Below are positions 44,137 to 55,907 of a stretch of DNA of 64,000 bases, in pieces. A model generated the notes under the pieces. That model worked only from the letters and a program-made list of their open reading frames with translations. It ran no database searches and was not told where the DNA came from. How positions within the stretch are numbered: position 1 is the stretch's first letter; every line of letters begins with the position of its first letter. The stretch is taken from the NCBI GenBank assembly GCA_951799405.1, contig OX637350.1, forward strand, positions 6,433,852 to 6,497,851, written 5' to 3'. The stretch comes from Agapetus fuscipes (Eukaryota; Arthropoda; Insecta; Trichoptera; Glossosomatidae). A program made the translations under genes and the position numbers.

Positions 44137-44434
44137 ATATAATCAGGAATATCAAGTCAGGAAGATCACCTTCATTATAACATTTTCTCGCTAAAGAAGC
44201 CCATCCCAAGATTAATTATAACAACATAAATTGCTATGAAGGATTGCTATGAATTTCTGTGAATGCGTTTTAAGTTTTTTTCTTTTCGTTCTAGCAGCTA
44301 ACAACACAAGAAGAAATTTTGGAATCACTCATACCTAAAATTACATAAAAGGTGAGGCATTACACAAGGCGGCATTTTCCTGGGGTACATTTAGTCTTAA
44401 AGATGCTCAACACCCCTTCAAAGGCCTGTGACGC

Positions 44435-44762
44435 ACTTAGGCACACACACACACCCAAAGTTCCACCCTCACACCCTCAGATTACACTCTCACACACACA
44501 CACACACACCTTAAAGGCTTTACTACATAAACGTCAAATAAACACACACATTGAGATTTCACTCACACACACATCTTTAAGTTACATAGTCACACACACA
44601 CACACACCCTCAAATTTCACTCTCGCATACACATGTGGCAGCCTGATACAAATATAGGTTCACCACACACACACTTACATTCAATCTTTACTCTCGCACA
44701 CACCTTCAGGCTTTCACTGATACACACTCGAAGGTTCCACACCCACCCACACACTCTCAGTG
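44435..44762. repeat. CA-rich imperfect minisatellite
   Basis: Many short CACACACACA runs alternate with variants of a CTTAAAGGCTTTAC / CTCAAATTTCACTCTC / CTTCAGGCTTTCACTG segment, giving irregular units of roughly 30-40 bp. A 101-codon Thr/His-rich frame across it (44352-44657) is only the translation of the repeat. Confidence 0.7.
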
Positions 44763-45082
44763 GCGACTAATGCCTTGTCATGTAGCACCCCCACTACCCT
44801 ATATTACGGCGCTAGGGGTGTTTGCAGACGAACACTCTGCCACGCAAAGGTAAGTACTTAAACCGACTTTGCGTAAGTGTGTCCCGAATCCATAAATGAT
44901 CTAAGAACAATGTTTTATATGGAATTTCAATGTCTCTGAATTTAATATTAGGGAAGATGTTGTTGAACTACTTACATATGTACGAGTATGTATCTTCAGT
45001 AAACATTCCGTTTAAGTACGAGTATATGTATACATATGTAGTAGTTATTTTTTCAATTAAAAAATGAATCGGGATTGTTTGT
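44763..45082. other. Unique DNA
   Basis: 44763-44850 is GC-richer (GGCGACTAATGCC, CGGCGCTAGGGGTG). No gene is recognised. Confidence 0.35.
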
Positions 45083-45172
45083 CGCTGGTATGGGCGAGTG
45101 GACAAGGTTTCTGTACTCAAATTTGCGTTATCGAAACAATCGCAAGTCCAAATCCCGCCTGCGCCTATCAAC
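45083..45172 (+). repeat. tRNA-like sequence (type II-like head)
   Basis: GGGCGAGTGGACAAGG resembles the D-arm of Leu/Ser tRNAs, and AAGTCCAAATCCCGCC a T-arm with B-box at long-variable-arm spacing. The acceptor stem does not pair over seven bases and the anticodon arm is poor, so it is a pseudogene or SINE head. Confidence 0.4.
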
Positions 45173-45538
45173 AATAACTATGACTCCGGATCAACAGATG
45201 TCAAAGGGTAATAATGAATGAATCATTAATTAAATAAATATTAAATTAAATAAATATTAAATAACGAACTATTAATTGATAATGTTAAAACCTGTTTCTG
45301 GCAAGGCAAAATAAATTGGTGAATTGCCTTCCTCTTCACAAATCTATTGAAAACAAAGGGCTCCTTTTGTGTGAATTAAACATCCAGAGCCCTCTGCAAG
45401 CGTGGAAGTCATTCTATAAACTATCAAGAAAGGTCCACATTATAACAAAACTGCTTTGATTACGTATTGGTAAATGCGACCGAATTTTCCTACATCAGAA
45501 TAGAGTATGTTTTGGATACTTACTTGAAAAGTATATTT

Positions 45539-45611
45539 TTTTGCGTCGCTGAAAATCAAACCCACGACCTAATACGCATGTAAAGCGTTAACCAGTGGAC
45601 CACAAACGGGT
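45539..45611 (-). repeat. tRNA-like SINE head
   Basis: On the minus strand GTTTGTGGTCCACTGGTTAAC, CGCTTTACATGCG and TCGTGGGTTTGATTTTC have A-box and B-box-like parts at tRNA spacing. The acceptor stem is not paired. Confidence 0.4.
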
Positions 45612-46318
45612 TTTTTCAAGTGGCTTGTTTTATAGAGAAAGAACAAGGTAGAATTTTACAGATTGCATAGAATAAAACTGCATCCCTAATTCTTTTCAAG
45701 CCTTTACAGTCTTTATTTTCAGTTTATTTTTGGTAACCGATATTTCGTTAGCGTTCTTAAAAAACATAAGTGTAGCTTTGAGACTAAATATTGACCGCAA
45801 ATTCAGTCAAAAATTGCGTTGTCATTTTTGTTTTTTGTGCAAATTAATCAAACATGTGCTGAAAAATGGTCAGTTGATATTATTAATCCTCTTTATTATT
45901 TTTTAAACTGGTCGTCATGTTCTGGAGAATGTATAATCTCTAAAACTATTTGATTTTCTTAGCTCGAATAATGAAACTATTAATTTCATCGGAAAGGTAA
46001 GGTTAACTTTTATTTTATGGCTTGATACAGAATAGCTGTGTGTGCCTAATTTCACCTGCTTGCTCAGAGCTAACCTTTGATTGGGGCGCTCCACCTATCG
46101 ATTATACAATAGGGCGCTATATAAGTTTTATGGACGTCTGTCAGGGTATATTATTAATTAGTCCGTCTTGCGTATAAAAGAGGAGTCGTAAATCGAAACG
46201 CCTCTCGCCTTTCGCAAGAAAAACAGCCAACGCCCGGGCGGATGTGTCATTAATCACAATTCGCCAACTTCAAAATACGTGTAACTTAACTTGGAGTTAT
46301 CCCGAACACTAAAGTACC
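45612..46318. other. Unique DNA
   Basis: No gene. 46180-46280 is GC-richer (CGCCCGGGCGGATG). Confidence 0.35.
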
Positions 46319-46461
46319 TCCCAAGTATACAACTGCACGTTAAAACTCAACGGCAGCGTAACAACCTAAATTGATGTGAACTAAAACACTCAATATAGGC
46401 ACAGTTTTAGTTTACATACTAAGCTATGGTTGAGATTGAATGTAGTGTTCTATACTTGGGG
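46319..46461. repeat. PAL-MITE copy
   Basis: TCCCAAGTATACAACTGC and CTATACTTGGGGC are good inverted ends. Arms AAACTCAACGGCAGCG and GCTATGGTTGAGATTG are complementary. The central AGTGAGCG core is eroded. Confidence 0.68.
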
Positions 46462-48650
46462 CAAAGGGGTAACTAAACGCGTACTCGCTAACTCCAATTT
46501 ATTAATACGTCATAAAAACTGCGTAGTTTTATGTATGAACGTATTCGACCTTGGAATAAATAAATAAAAAAACATCAGCTTATTAATGCAATACTTTTTA
46601 AAGCTTAAATTGCTTGCTTCTTTGAGGCTTGTTGAGGCCATTTGAAAATGTATCTAAATTGTTCCTCGTGTGTACCTACGAACGGTGATTTTTTTTTGAA
46701 CTGCTACTTAGTTTTTTTTTAATGTGTAAGTAAAGTTTTAAAAAAAAACTGACTTTATCTACATGAAAATATTTACATGAAAAATAATCAAAAGTATGAA
46801 TTTTACAAATATTGCATAAAAGTATTCTTTTCAACTGCTGCTACTGATTATTATTTGGAAACGATAGAATTGCTTAGAACGACGATTTTCAATCTTTCTG
46901 TGCGCTAACAAAAGGCTACTATAGAAAAGAGACAGAGTTTTGTCGATGAAAAACTGCGGTTAATTTATGCATAAAAATCTAATCAACAAGATGTAAAAAA
47001 ACCATTAAAACGAGATGGCAGTTGTGAAATGAGACCGTTAAAAATACATCAATATTTATAGATATCTGCATAAAAACGACGAATCGCTTTTCAACCAATC
47101 CCCGTATTAATGCCTCTGCTAAAAAACTGCAGACGTAGCAATTTTTCGAGAATTTTAATATCTCTTTTTCAGCCTACTTATCAAAAAAAAAAAATGTAGC
47201 TAGTTAAACGATAGGTACTGCAGTAACCATTATCACAAAGAGACTTCCCTATTTCTAGGGAGAATGAATTTTTCTTCATTCCAACAAAAAGCGAGGATAT
47301 CTTCCCCTCGCCCCAATCAGCGAATATGAGGGTGGAAGGGATGGGAGGATGAAGAGAGGGTAGGTATTATTCTCATTCATCTGTTCCGACTACGGTCGAA
47401 AGTAAAATGAACATAAAAATTAAGAGTTGATATAAACAGCTTTGGCGGGGAGGTCTGTTTTTTTTTATTTTACAACTTTCCCGTAACAACTTTTTATAAA
47501 TTAAAATTTCTGCTCGCGTTAACATCCGTCTCGTTTTTTTTTTATTTATTTTGATAAAATATATCTTTTACGACAGCTGAAATTTGAAATAAAATGCTGA
47601 TTTTTTTTTCAGATTGTGTAATTTTATTTTATGCTTGTCTCATTTTGGATTTTTTATTTTCATATTCAGTATTATTGCTATGCTAATATACTGATGGTTT
47701 TTAAGACATAATTTAATTTTATTATGTCATCAAAGAAATTAAGAGTTTTTGAAATCATTAACATTTTTACTTTTAGAAATAAATTACCTTGGTTATGAAT
47801 TCTCACATTTAAAAAACAAACCTTTTAAAAATAGTAAAATACCTACTTTATTTATTAATCTCTTGATAAATATTCCTTCAATATTTTTCATTTTATATGT
47901 TAATACGAGCTTCGAAAGTTGTAACTAGTAACCTATTGATTTTTTGTTTCTTCACCAATTTCAGGATATAAATTGTACAATGCTGATTGCTTTGTTTCAC
48001 AGATAATAAAAAAAACAGTATTGTGACACTCTCATTATGGGTCCAATTTTTTTTTTTAATGTTAAATGATCATTATTCTAGAGGACCTTATGTCCAAACA
48101 CTTGAGGTGACCTCTCAGGCTTCGACTAATTAAAAATGGCGCGATGGTCCGGATAAGAGAGCTCTCCGAATACAATTAAACCTATAATTTGACAAAATAA
48201 TGGAACGCAATCATAATATTTTAATAGGCAACACCTTATCTGGCCCGCGATGCCATATTGAGCGACCCTTATTTTGTCTACCTCACGGAAAATGACAAAA
48301 GGAAGGGTTGACATTATTCATCTCATTAATTACAAAGTAAAACAAAGATAAAAGATAGGGAGTCGTGCCGGAGTGAGGGGAAAGGGAGAGGGGGTGCAAG
48401 GAAAAGCCAAAATTACAGCCCAAAATTATGTTTTATCTTTTTCCTTGGAGCACCAAGACTTTTGAAAAACCCACCCCCGTATCTTGATATCGTATTGAAA
48501 GTAAAACCAATTTTCTAAGTTATCTTTTAAGGGCAGATGGTTTTCTCTCTGAACCTTTGCAAACGTAGGTTTTTGACCAATGTTATACACAACAGCGAAA
48601 CGCTTTAAAATAGTGAATTATAATGACTTTTTCTGAATATGTTAATTAGG
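46462..48650. other. Unique intronic DNA with one possible conserved island
   Basis: No gene. 48110-48330 is less AT-rich and non-repetitive, with no stop-free splice-bounded frame. 47270-47400 is purine-rich. The rest is AT-rich with many T-runs. Confidence 0.35.
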
Positions 48651-49127
48651 ACAAAATTCAGAGGAATACTGAAGCATGCAAAATTATTATATTTTGTATA
48701 TTCAGAAATCTTTAAAATGACCTTTAAAAGAATACAAAACTTCCGGTTTTATTCACACACAGCAAATTTATTTCTCAACCTTCGTTCTTAACTTATAGGT
48801 TGGTATGAGGCTGACCACCCATACTGTAAAAAATGGTTCACTTTGCCAATGTCACCCCTGTTTCAGGGAATGTCGGCAAGAGTTGCAGGGCTTATGTTCA
48901 TTTGAGGTTTGGATTTTATTTGTAAGTACACAATCAGCATTTGTAAGCGCGAACTACACGTGTTTGTTTGTGGGCATACATCTGAGAGCTTTAAATGAAT
49001 ATATCCTTGCAACTTAGATTATAGATTATAGAGACACAATTCAGAGGAATACTGAAGCATGACCTTTAAAAGAATACAACACTTCCGGTTTTATTCACAC
49101 ACAGCAAATTTATTTCTCACCCTTCGT
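48651..49127 (+). mobile_element. HP3 repeat flanked by a long direct duplication
   Basis: HP3 (48786-49033) is complete, from ACTTATAGGTTGGTATGAGG to CTTAGATTATAGATTATAGAG. The flanks are a direct repeat: 48651-48785 and 49034-49127 both hold ATTCAGAGGAATACTGAAGC and TTCCGGTTTTATTCACACAC. The second copy lacks 41 bp between two ATG triplets. A target-site duplication of more than 100 bp, partly deleted later, explains this best. HP3 here is nearly identical to 2477-2693. Confidence 0.75.
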
Positions 49128-49925
49128 CTCACACGAATTCAATACATCGAAAAAATCACGTAGATCATATTTAACCTATTTTTTTTGTGAATTAAAAGTG
49201 TTTAGAGTAAAAAAAACGCATATGACCAAACCAGAAGCGCTTTTCTGCTAAATTCATCACAACCGTAAGGCGACGAGATAGCGATTCGTGTCGAAAAATA
49301 AGGTTTACTGTGATTTTTTATCTATGCAGTTCTTTTTCAAGCGCCAGCATGAAAAAGTCTTGAATTGATATCCAAAGTGTAAGGAATTTCAACAGAAGAG
49401 CGCTTCAGGTATCTTAGTTTAAATAAAGATAGTAAACGACGGTAAACAAACACAAATGTTCAGATTTTTTGGAAGTTAATAAATCTTATTAAATAAATTA
49501 CACAGCATCCACTTACGTCCTACTTGCAGCACAAAGTTTAATCATCTTGTTTCAATGTCGTAAATACCATGTAAAACACAAGTGCATCCTTTTTGAGTTA
49601 TCTTCTCATTTTAAAGTTTGAATTTTCCCATAAAGCAAAGGAAACTTCCATAAAGTTGAACGATGTTCTCATTCGACCGCTTAAGTATGCCAGCGGAACA
49701 AATTGCATATGATGCCGCGCTTTCTTTTTGCATGCCACATACATATTATGCAAATTCCTCCACAGCCGTGTGCGTAAATATTGTAAGAAGGATATTAAAT
49801 TTTCTCCTTGAAGATATCTTGATGGCGTCACTGTACGGAAAGTCAAGAATAATTTTAATGTTCCCTAAAAGATTGCCTTGATGTTTGGAATAAAAATATC
49901 GCGTTTAAATATTTAAAATCATGCT
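49128..49925. other. Unique AT-rich DNA
   Basis: No gene or repeat. Frames at 49598-49881 overlap on both strands and are unrecognised. Confidence 0.4.
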
Positions 49926-50019
49926 GGAGAGTCGCTTTCCGGGATCTGTTGCCGTGTTCTGTGGGAGCTTGAGCTTCCGATCCTTTCGCTCATGTCAACG
50001 ATGGACTTCTTCAGCGTGA
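49926..50019 (+). repeat. FB-2 family single arm
   Basis: GAGAGTCGCTTTCCGGGATC, GGGAGCTTGAGCTTCCGATC and CGCTCATGTCAACGATGG then CTTCTTCAGCG match the arms of 20732-20950 and the minus-strand copy at 63871-63960. No inverted partner is found nearby. Confidence 0.5.
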
Positions 50020-50094
50020 AATTATAAAAATTACCATGATAAAACTGTGGGTACTTTCGGGATTTAAGTATGAAGAATATTCACTCCTTGACTC

Positions 50095-50219
50095 GTAACT
50101 TGGCATAAGGTTGATCCCTCATCCAGTAAAAACTCGGTTTCTAATGCCACCCCGGTTTTAAGGAAAAGCGTCAGGAGTTGCAAAGTTGATGTTCATTTGA
50201 GGTTTGATTTATTTTATGC
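50095..50219 (+). repeat. HP3 repeat, 3'-truncated
   Basis: CTCCTTGACTCGTAACTTGG to TTCATTTGAGGTTTGATTTA. The second hairpin arm is missing. About 75 bp downstream is GCCGTTTTTGTGAGTCTC then ACCTCAAGG (50296-50325), related to the insert in the HP3 copy at 36391. Confidence 0.55.
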
Positions 50220-52930
50220 GTAATAATAAATTCTCAATGAAATATTTACACTTTGTATTAGACTGAATTATTTCAAAGGACACATAAAAAGAGAGAGCCG
50301 TTTTTGTGAGTCTCACACCTCAAGGTGTAAACGAGATGAAACTACAAAAAAAATATATATTTTTAGTAAAATACTGATACCTACACATAAAAGAAAGAAT
50401 GAAACATTGTTGAATGGCTGAAGAAAATGAAAACTGAGATAACAATAAATCCATTAGCCCCTAAATCATATCACAAGGCCTTTGTACACCTCCACTTCCA
50501 TCGCTTATAATATAACCTTTCTCTTTTTCATTGTCAATTTTATATTTCAAGGAGCCCTGCTGAAGAGACTAGCGAGGCAGCTCGAGGAGGAGCGAATATA
50601 ATTTAATGAGGGACACACCTTTAGTAACGCTAAAATAAATAGTGGAGAAAGAGGCCGGCTGGGGAAGTAAAAGTCGTAAGTTTTTTTTTCGTGTAAGTGG
50701 CTGTAAGTTTACCTGGTCGTATACCGGCTGCAAGATGAGGAGAATGGCTACCTCATTCATTTGGCAAGTATTTTATGACAGTCATAATTTCCTAATTCAA
50801 AATACGCACCTCGAAAGTAGACTGTCATAAAAAGTGTTTATTTTTTCAGCAAACATCTTTTTTGTGGTTTTATAATTTGGGATACATTTTGGTAAAGAAA
50901 ATAAAAAAAATATTTTAAAAAAATCCTCTCCTTTTTTTGTTTAATCAAAATTCAATTAAAAACAACTGTTGGTTGATAGAAAAACCCATTGTTTGAGAAG
51001 GTTTGTATTCAAGAAAGAAATGTGTTGAAAAGCTATTTAGAAACAAGAGTAGGTAATATAAAAAAAAACACTAGTAAAAATGCTTTCAAGAGTAAAGTAC
51101 CTACTTACTCTCGATTGCATTCTCTGAACACACTCCGTGCCGTTTTCTTGTCACGTTAGATTTCTTCATAACGGACCATTAACGCAGGCAACCGACAGTA
51201 AAGTGACTTACTTTCGTTCTAAATAAGCAGCTTAAAACAGACTCACCCCACAGCGGAACTTTGTAGTTTTAAAATCCCATCACAAAAACCTCATACGGCG
51301 CAATCTGCTGCGAGCTTTTAAAAAAAGAGAAACTCAAAAAATAAAGGTGGAAATATAAAGAGTAAGCTCAAGGATTTAATTTAATTTACAACTTTTAAAA
51401 ACTTGCGTAGGTATATAAAAAAAAAACAAGTGAAACGAAAGCGCTGCGCGACAGTCGGAGGGTCTGTAGAGGGGTGCGGAAGGGGGAAGAGGCTTTTGTA
51501 GGTAGGGGAGGGAAGGGGGAGGCTTCAAGAGAGTCTGGAATTTATTTTCAGGGAGGCTTGACAAACAATGAAGGTAAAAGAAATTGTTTTTGTATGTTAA
51601 TTCGAAATGAAAGATTTTTCCCTTAGTAAAAAAAAATGTGGCAGATTATCAAACGACTTTTATGGCATACAGATAAAGTTTTACCGAACGCTGTGACATT
51701 TTGATTTATTATCAGGTCCTGCGAAAAAATCACATTTTAATTTATTATTACATTCAGCTATAATTTCATTTTAAATCTCTGAAATCGATATCTCCAAGAA
51801 ATATGTATTTGAAAGAAAATGAAATGAAAAAAAAATCTGAGACTTTTTTTGTGTAGAAAGTTTTTCGGTAACCCTTTTGAAAAGCGAAAAAGTAATCAAT
51901 CAATTCCGAGTATACTCTCGGCTCTGAAATGACTTTGCTTTTTTTTTCTCTTTCTTTTAAAGCTAGACGAATCGTAAAGAAAACAATAAAATTAAGTCGC
52001 TTTATAAGTGACCTGGAATATTTTACTCCCGTGGGTAATGAAAACTTTCATGATTAGCTCGCGCTTCAAGGACTTTGCAATAAAAAAGTTACCTTTTGTT
52101 TGAAAAATCAGGAATGGCCTACAAATCTTTTAGGAAATCGTGCCTGATTTAAAAATTAAAGAAAGTTTTACATTGATGTACGTTTACACGGACTTCTCGT
52201 AAGGCTTTAATGAAAAGCGTACTCAACCATTATGTTATGATGTACGTTTTAAATTAAAGTTTTATTTTTTTAAAACGACTTTATGCAGTTTTTAAAAGAC
52301 AACAAAATCCTTTTTACTTCCAGTGAATCATTCCTTCTAACTTTGAATTATTATTTTTTTTATTTTATGTTTGTATGTTTAGGAGAAAAGTAATAATCGT
52401 GTACTTCCTAAGAGGATCTTATTTTGTTGTGCCGTTGCTTTAACTTCACGGGAAGGCCTTCTTCCACTAATATAAAGCTTTCCATGAGCGTCCATGTGCT
52501 GTGGGTCCTTCTGACATATACATACAAGACGGATATGAGAAGGGTTTGAGCATACCCCATTTCCCACCGTGAACATAATCTCAAAACGTATAATAAAAAT
52601 ACATTATACTTTTCCAATGGAGTGCATAACGTGTATTACTCGTTCAAAAGCGCAAATTGGTTTAAAATGACTCGAAAAGCGAATTGAGTCCCGAAGATGT
52701 TTGCTACTTTTTTCGTGCCGCGTCAGCTCTTCACGTGTTTTGTACACGAGAGAATCTCTCAATTTATTTACTGCACATGTCTAAATTATCTCAATGAAAA
52801 AACTTTCAAATCGGAAGAGAAAGTGACTGAATATTTTAAGGCATATACCTACCTTTAAAAAAGTAAAAACGTTTATGTTGCTTTCTTATTCTACATTTCC
52901 CATCACCATAATATTTACTTGCACTACCAG
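50220..52930. other. Unique intronic DNA
   Basis: No gene. 50550-50780 is GC-richer and 51470-51550 is a polypurine tract (GGGGGAAGAGGC, GGGGAGGGAAGGGGGAGGC). No splice-bounded Musashi-like exon is found in this interval. Confidence 0.4.
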
Positions 52931-53195
52931 GGACTACTAATAATAATAATACAATATTTTTATAGCACCTTTTTATAACTCTTGGTCATCCCAAAGGCGC
53001 TTGCTCATATGAGCGCGCGAACAGGTGGGTCTTCAACCCCTTTCTAAAAGTACTCTCTAGATCCATTTCGCTCAGGTCATCTGGGAGGCCGTTCGATGAT
53101 TTCATACTACGTGCATTAGTGTGTGTAGTCATTCTGATGCACCTATGTGTGTACGAGCGCATGTATTCAAAGTTCGCAACAATATCAATATGCAA
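52931..53195 (-). pseudogene. L2/CR1-like LINE 3' end
   Basis: The minus frame ends with SSNGLPDDLSEMDLESTFRK then GLKTHLFARSY, the typical last residues of L2-type ORF2 (W-N-x-LP...F-K-x-x-LKTHLF). It is followed by GGTGCTATAAAAATATTG and an ATT repeat (52936-52950 on the plus strand), the classical L2/CR1 3' end. Coding similarity fades upstream of about 53110. The insertion ends 60 bp from the splice donor of the Rbp6-like exon. Confidence 0.68.
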
Positions 53196-53249
53196 TCAGA
53201 ATTCTTAGGTGTTCAATAGTGTGAAGAGTAGTTGGAAATGAAGGAGACT

Positions 53250-53258
53250 GCTTACCTT
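53250..53258 (-). promoter_or_regulatory. 5' splice site (donor) of the Rbp6-like exon
   Basis: Minus strand reads AAG|GTAAGC, a near-consensus donor. The cut between 53256 and 53255 leaves a complete Lys codon, so the following intron is phase 0. Confidence 0.8.
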
Positions 53259-53340
53259 CTTCCCGTCGAGCTCGTGTGTTCCTTGGGCTAATACTTTATC
53301 TACGCTAGACGGGTCGCCGAACGTGATGAACCCGAATCCT
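53256..53340 (-). CDS. Rbp6: Rbp6/Musashi-type RNA-binding protein, one internal exon (RRM1 second half)
   Basis: An 85-bp exon: one base that completes a split codon (xxA, expected Arg) and 28 full codons. It reads [17 protein letters not shown] followed by [11 protein letters not shown]. With the preceding Arg the start is RGFGFITF, the RNP1 octamer of an RRM, whose aromatic residues stack on RNA bases. The rest ([15 protein letters not shown]) is characteristic of RRM1 in Musashi proteins and closest, from memory, to insect Rbp6. The family binds UAG-containing RNA and regulates translation, notably in neural and stem cells. The donor GTAAGC and an acceptor with a TTTTGTTTTTGTTGCAG tract fit exactly at codon positions where this family is expected to be split. 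No other exon is found: the next one (starting near D-P-K-V-A-F-P) must lie left of the window, or in unrecognised form, and the previous one right of 64000. Whether the gene is Rbp6 or a musashi paralogue needs the other exons. Confidence 0.9.
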
Positions 53341-53362
53341 CTGCAACAAAAACAAAACAAAA
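53341..53362 (-). promoter_or_regulatory. 3' splice site and polypyrimidine tract
   Basis: Minus strand ends in TTTTGTTTTTGTTGCAG before the exon. An alternative AG two bases later (53339-53340) would shift the frame, so the first AG is chosen because it gives the Arg-Gly-Phe reading. Confidence 0.8.
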
Positions 53363-53663
53363 TCCATTGAGCACAGACTAATAAAGTTCACCATTGCAGC
53401 GCGACTCGCAGGACACAATTCCGTAGTAAAATCGGGTTGTGTGCAGAGCAGAGTGAAATCTGAGAGGGAATGTAAAGGACGGAATAAATTTCTCAATGAA
53501 ATATATCACTGATTTACGATACGAAGTTTTCGATTTGATTCAATTTAACAATTTAAAAAAATACGAGATTTAGAAAAAATCGTGACATTTTGTTTGGTTA
53601 AGTACCAAAACAAAAATAATTATATAGCAAAAAAGTTATATGATTCTTTGGTATCCATAATCA

Positions 53664-53893
53664 TATAATCTATAATGTCAGTTGCAAAGATGTATAACCA
53701 TTTAAAATTCATATTAAATGCATGCCCACAAACAGACATATGTAAATTCACGCTTACAAATACTGCATGTATACTTACAATGCAAAAACAAAACTTCAAA
53801 TGAACATAAGCTCTGCAAATTTTAACGAACTTCCTTGAATCACGAATGACATTGTAAAAGTGAACCATGTTTTACAGCATGGGTGGTCAGCCC
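53664..53893 (-). mobile_element. HP3 repeat
   Basis: Minus-strand copy from GGGTGGTCAGCCC (head, 53881-53893) to TTGCAACTGACATTATAG. Somewhat diverged (TTTTAACGAACTTCCTTG). It lies in the intron upstream of the Rbp6-like exon. Confidence 0.68.
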
Positions 53894-54194
53894 AGTGTGC
53901 ATTGAATAAATCGTTGATTAAAGAAAGAAAACTAAAACGAAGATTTGAACGTTGGGGAAAACATGGGAGAATGTGAAATATTGAAATATAAAGTTTCAAA
54001 AAAACATTTTTTTTTTTTTAAATAAAGGCACAAAAACAGTTTTTTCCATGTCTTTTCAAAAAAAAAAATGGTTTGTTTTTTACTGTCGGAAATTGTATAA
54101 TTGTACATATGAGCGAGGGCATTTTGTGGAGCGACATTATTTTTATCGCCGAGTTTGGTGGGCTCTTGGTACACTGAGTACTTCGTTACCAGTA

Positions 54195-54336
54195 CTCCAA
54201 GTAGCAAACTTTACATGTAAACTGAATCATAGCTTTACCAAAAAATGTATGTAAACTAAGTTTGCGCCTCTTATGAGCGTGTGAGGTAACATATAGTTTT
54301 TGGTTGAGTTGCAACGTTAATTTTTATACTTGTGGT
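54195..54336. repeat. PAL-MITE copy
   Basis: CTCCAAGTAGCAAACTTTAC and TGTAAACTGAATCATAGC form the left arm. TTTTTGGTTGAGTTGCAACG forms the right arm and ATACTTGTGG the end. Core CTTATGAGCGTG. Confidence 0.6.
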
Positions 54337-55682
54337 ACAAGCAAAGGAGTACCCGGCGTCCGTCCACAACCCATCGAAATGAAATATTTTTTTGGCCATT
54401 CGCCTCGCGCATGACTAAGTGAAGTTGTCATGAACAGTCAGGCGCGATCGCTCACTCGAAATGATGAACGAAATTATTAATTTGTAAAGCAAAAACAGCG
54501 ACTTTGGCGGAAAGTTCATGTCGTGATTACGCTAAACGAGGGGTGAAATGAAATTAAATGAAAATAGAACAAATTTCGCTTAATATTTATTTTCAACGAA
54601 AAGAAAAAAATCTGCATCTTTTTTAGAATCTTCAGTAATATCGAGGAAAAAATGGCAGATGACCTTGAATAACCAGGAAGTTAATTATACATGTGAGAAA
54701 ATGTAGCGTTGTCTAAGAAAATTAGTAGACCTACCCGGCTCGGCCCTTGGCTCGGTAGGCTGTACGCGCGCCGTACAGTTTGGGCGGGCGGATTCTTGCC
54801 GAAAAACGATTCTAAAATTATTTTATCTGATTGTTTGAATTGATTTAAATTTGCAACATTCATTCAATTTTGCCATAAAATTGTAAACTCAATCGATTGA
54901 AATTAATCACAAATGGTTTCAAAATGATATAAATCAAACCTCGGTTGTGTTTTTCAGTTATTTGAGAATTACATACCGTAAACAGTAATACAATACGGCA
55001 TTTTGGAAGGTCTGCCTAACAAATTGTAAAACAAAAAAGGCAGTAACATAAAAGGCGCAGTTTCACGTGGAATTCACAGACTTCTCTAGGAGGGAATCAC
55101 TTGTCAGTTTTTGTTCCCCTTGAAACCATTTATACTGAATTGAAAACGCGCGACCAGCACTGCTATTCAGAGTCTTTTCTAAACTAAATCATCATTTTTT
55201 GTTCAAGTTAAACTTTGAATTTGATTGAAAAAAGAAAAAAAAGATTGTGATAACAATTGTAGCAGTCATTCATGTTTAAAAATTGACGCCATTTTGAATT
55301 TTTCAATGACAATGGAGAAGTTTAAAATAAAGATGTAAGAATTAAGTTTAAGGAGTTTTTTAGACGGACTCTGAATACAGGGTTGAGGTCTTTAAGAAGA
55401 CGTGTCCAATCACCCCTCAGAGAGGCCCTACGTGACAGTGTCCGAAGATCCGACCGGTCAGTTGAGAACTCCTGCAGTGGTTTCACACGGTTTAGCGGTG
55501 TTCTCACTATCCGGACAGGTGCAATAAAAAGTGGACACTCGAGAGTTCTCGAGAGGACACTGAGAGTTTGTAAGACGAAAGCAAACTGATAAGATTTGTG
55601 TTTGTTTTCTTGAAACAGTCTTAGTTTGAATAAAAAACCAAATGCGAAAAAAAAATGTTGGTTGAATTCGAACTCATTCAGT
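54337..55682. other. Unique DNA
   Basis: No gene. 55370-55570 is GC-richer and has an ACTCGAGAGTTCTCGAGAGG direct/inverted motif (55538-55557). Frames on both strands there are unrecognised. Confidence 0.4.
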
Positions 55683-55907
55683 GCTATTCTTAGACATTTT
55701 AGTCATCCGTTGAGCTCAACTAATGATGCCTGGGCTGGAAGTCTCATCCCCACGGTCATTCTTACTTACTGAATTGTGGTAATATTTGTGTGAAGACTAA
55801 TCAGCTGTTCACTTGCGGCCATCTTGGATTGACAGGTCTTCATACAATTGCATCATTAGTTTGTCAAAGCGTGGGCTCGACGGACGACTAAAATATCTAA
55901 GAATAGC
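55683..55907. repeat. TIR MITE, single copy
   Basis: A 225-bp unit with inverted ends GCTATTCTTAGACATTTTAG (55683-55702) and its near-exact complement at 55888-55907. Inner parts also pair (CTAATGATGC and GCATCATTAG). The arms are about 45-55 bp long. No target duplication is clear and no transposase is present. Confidence 0.65.

Noticed and set aside
44352..44657. 101-codon Thr/His-rich frame
   Set aside because: Translation of the CA-rich minisatellite.
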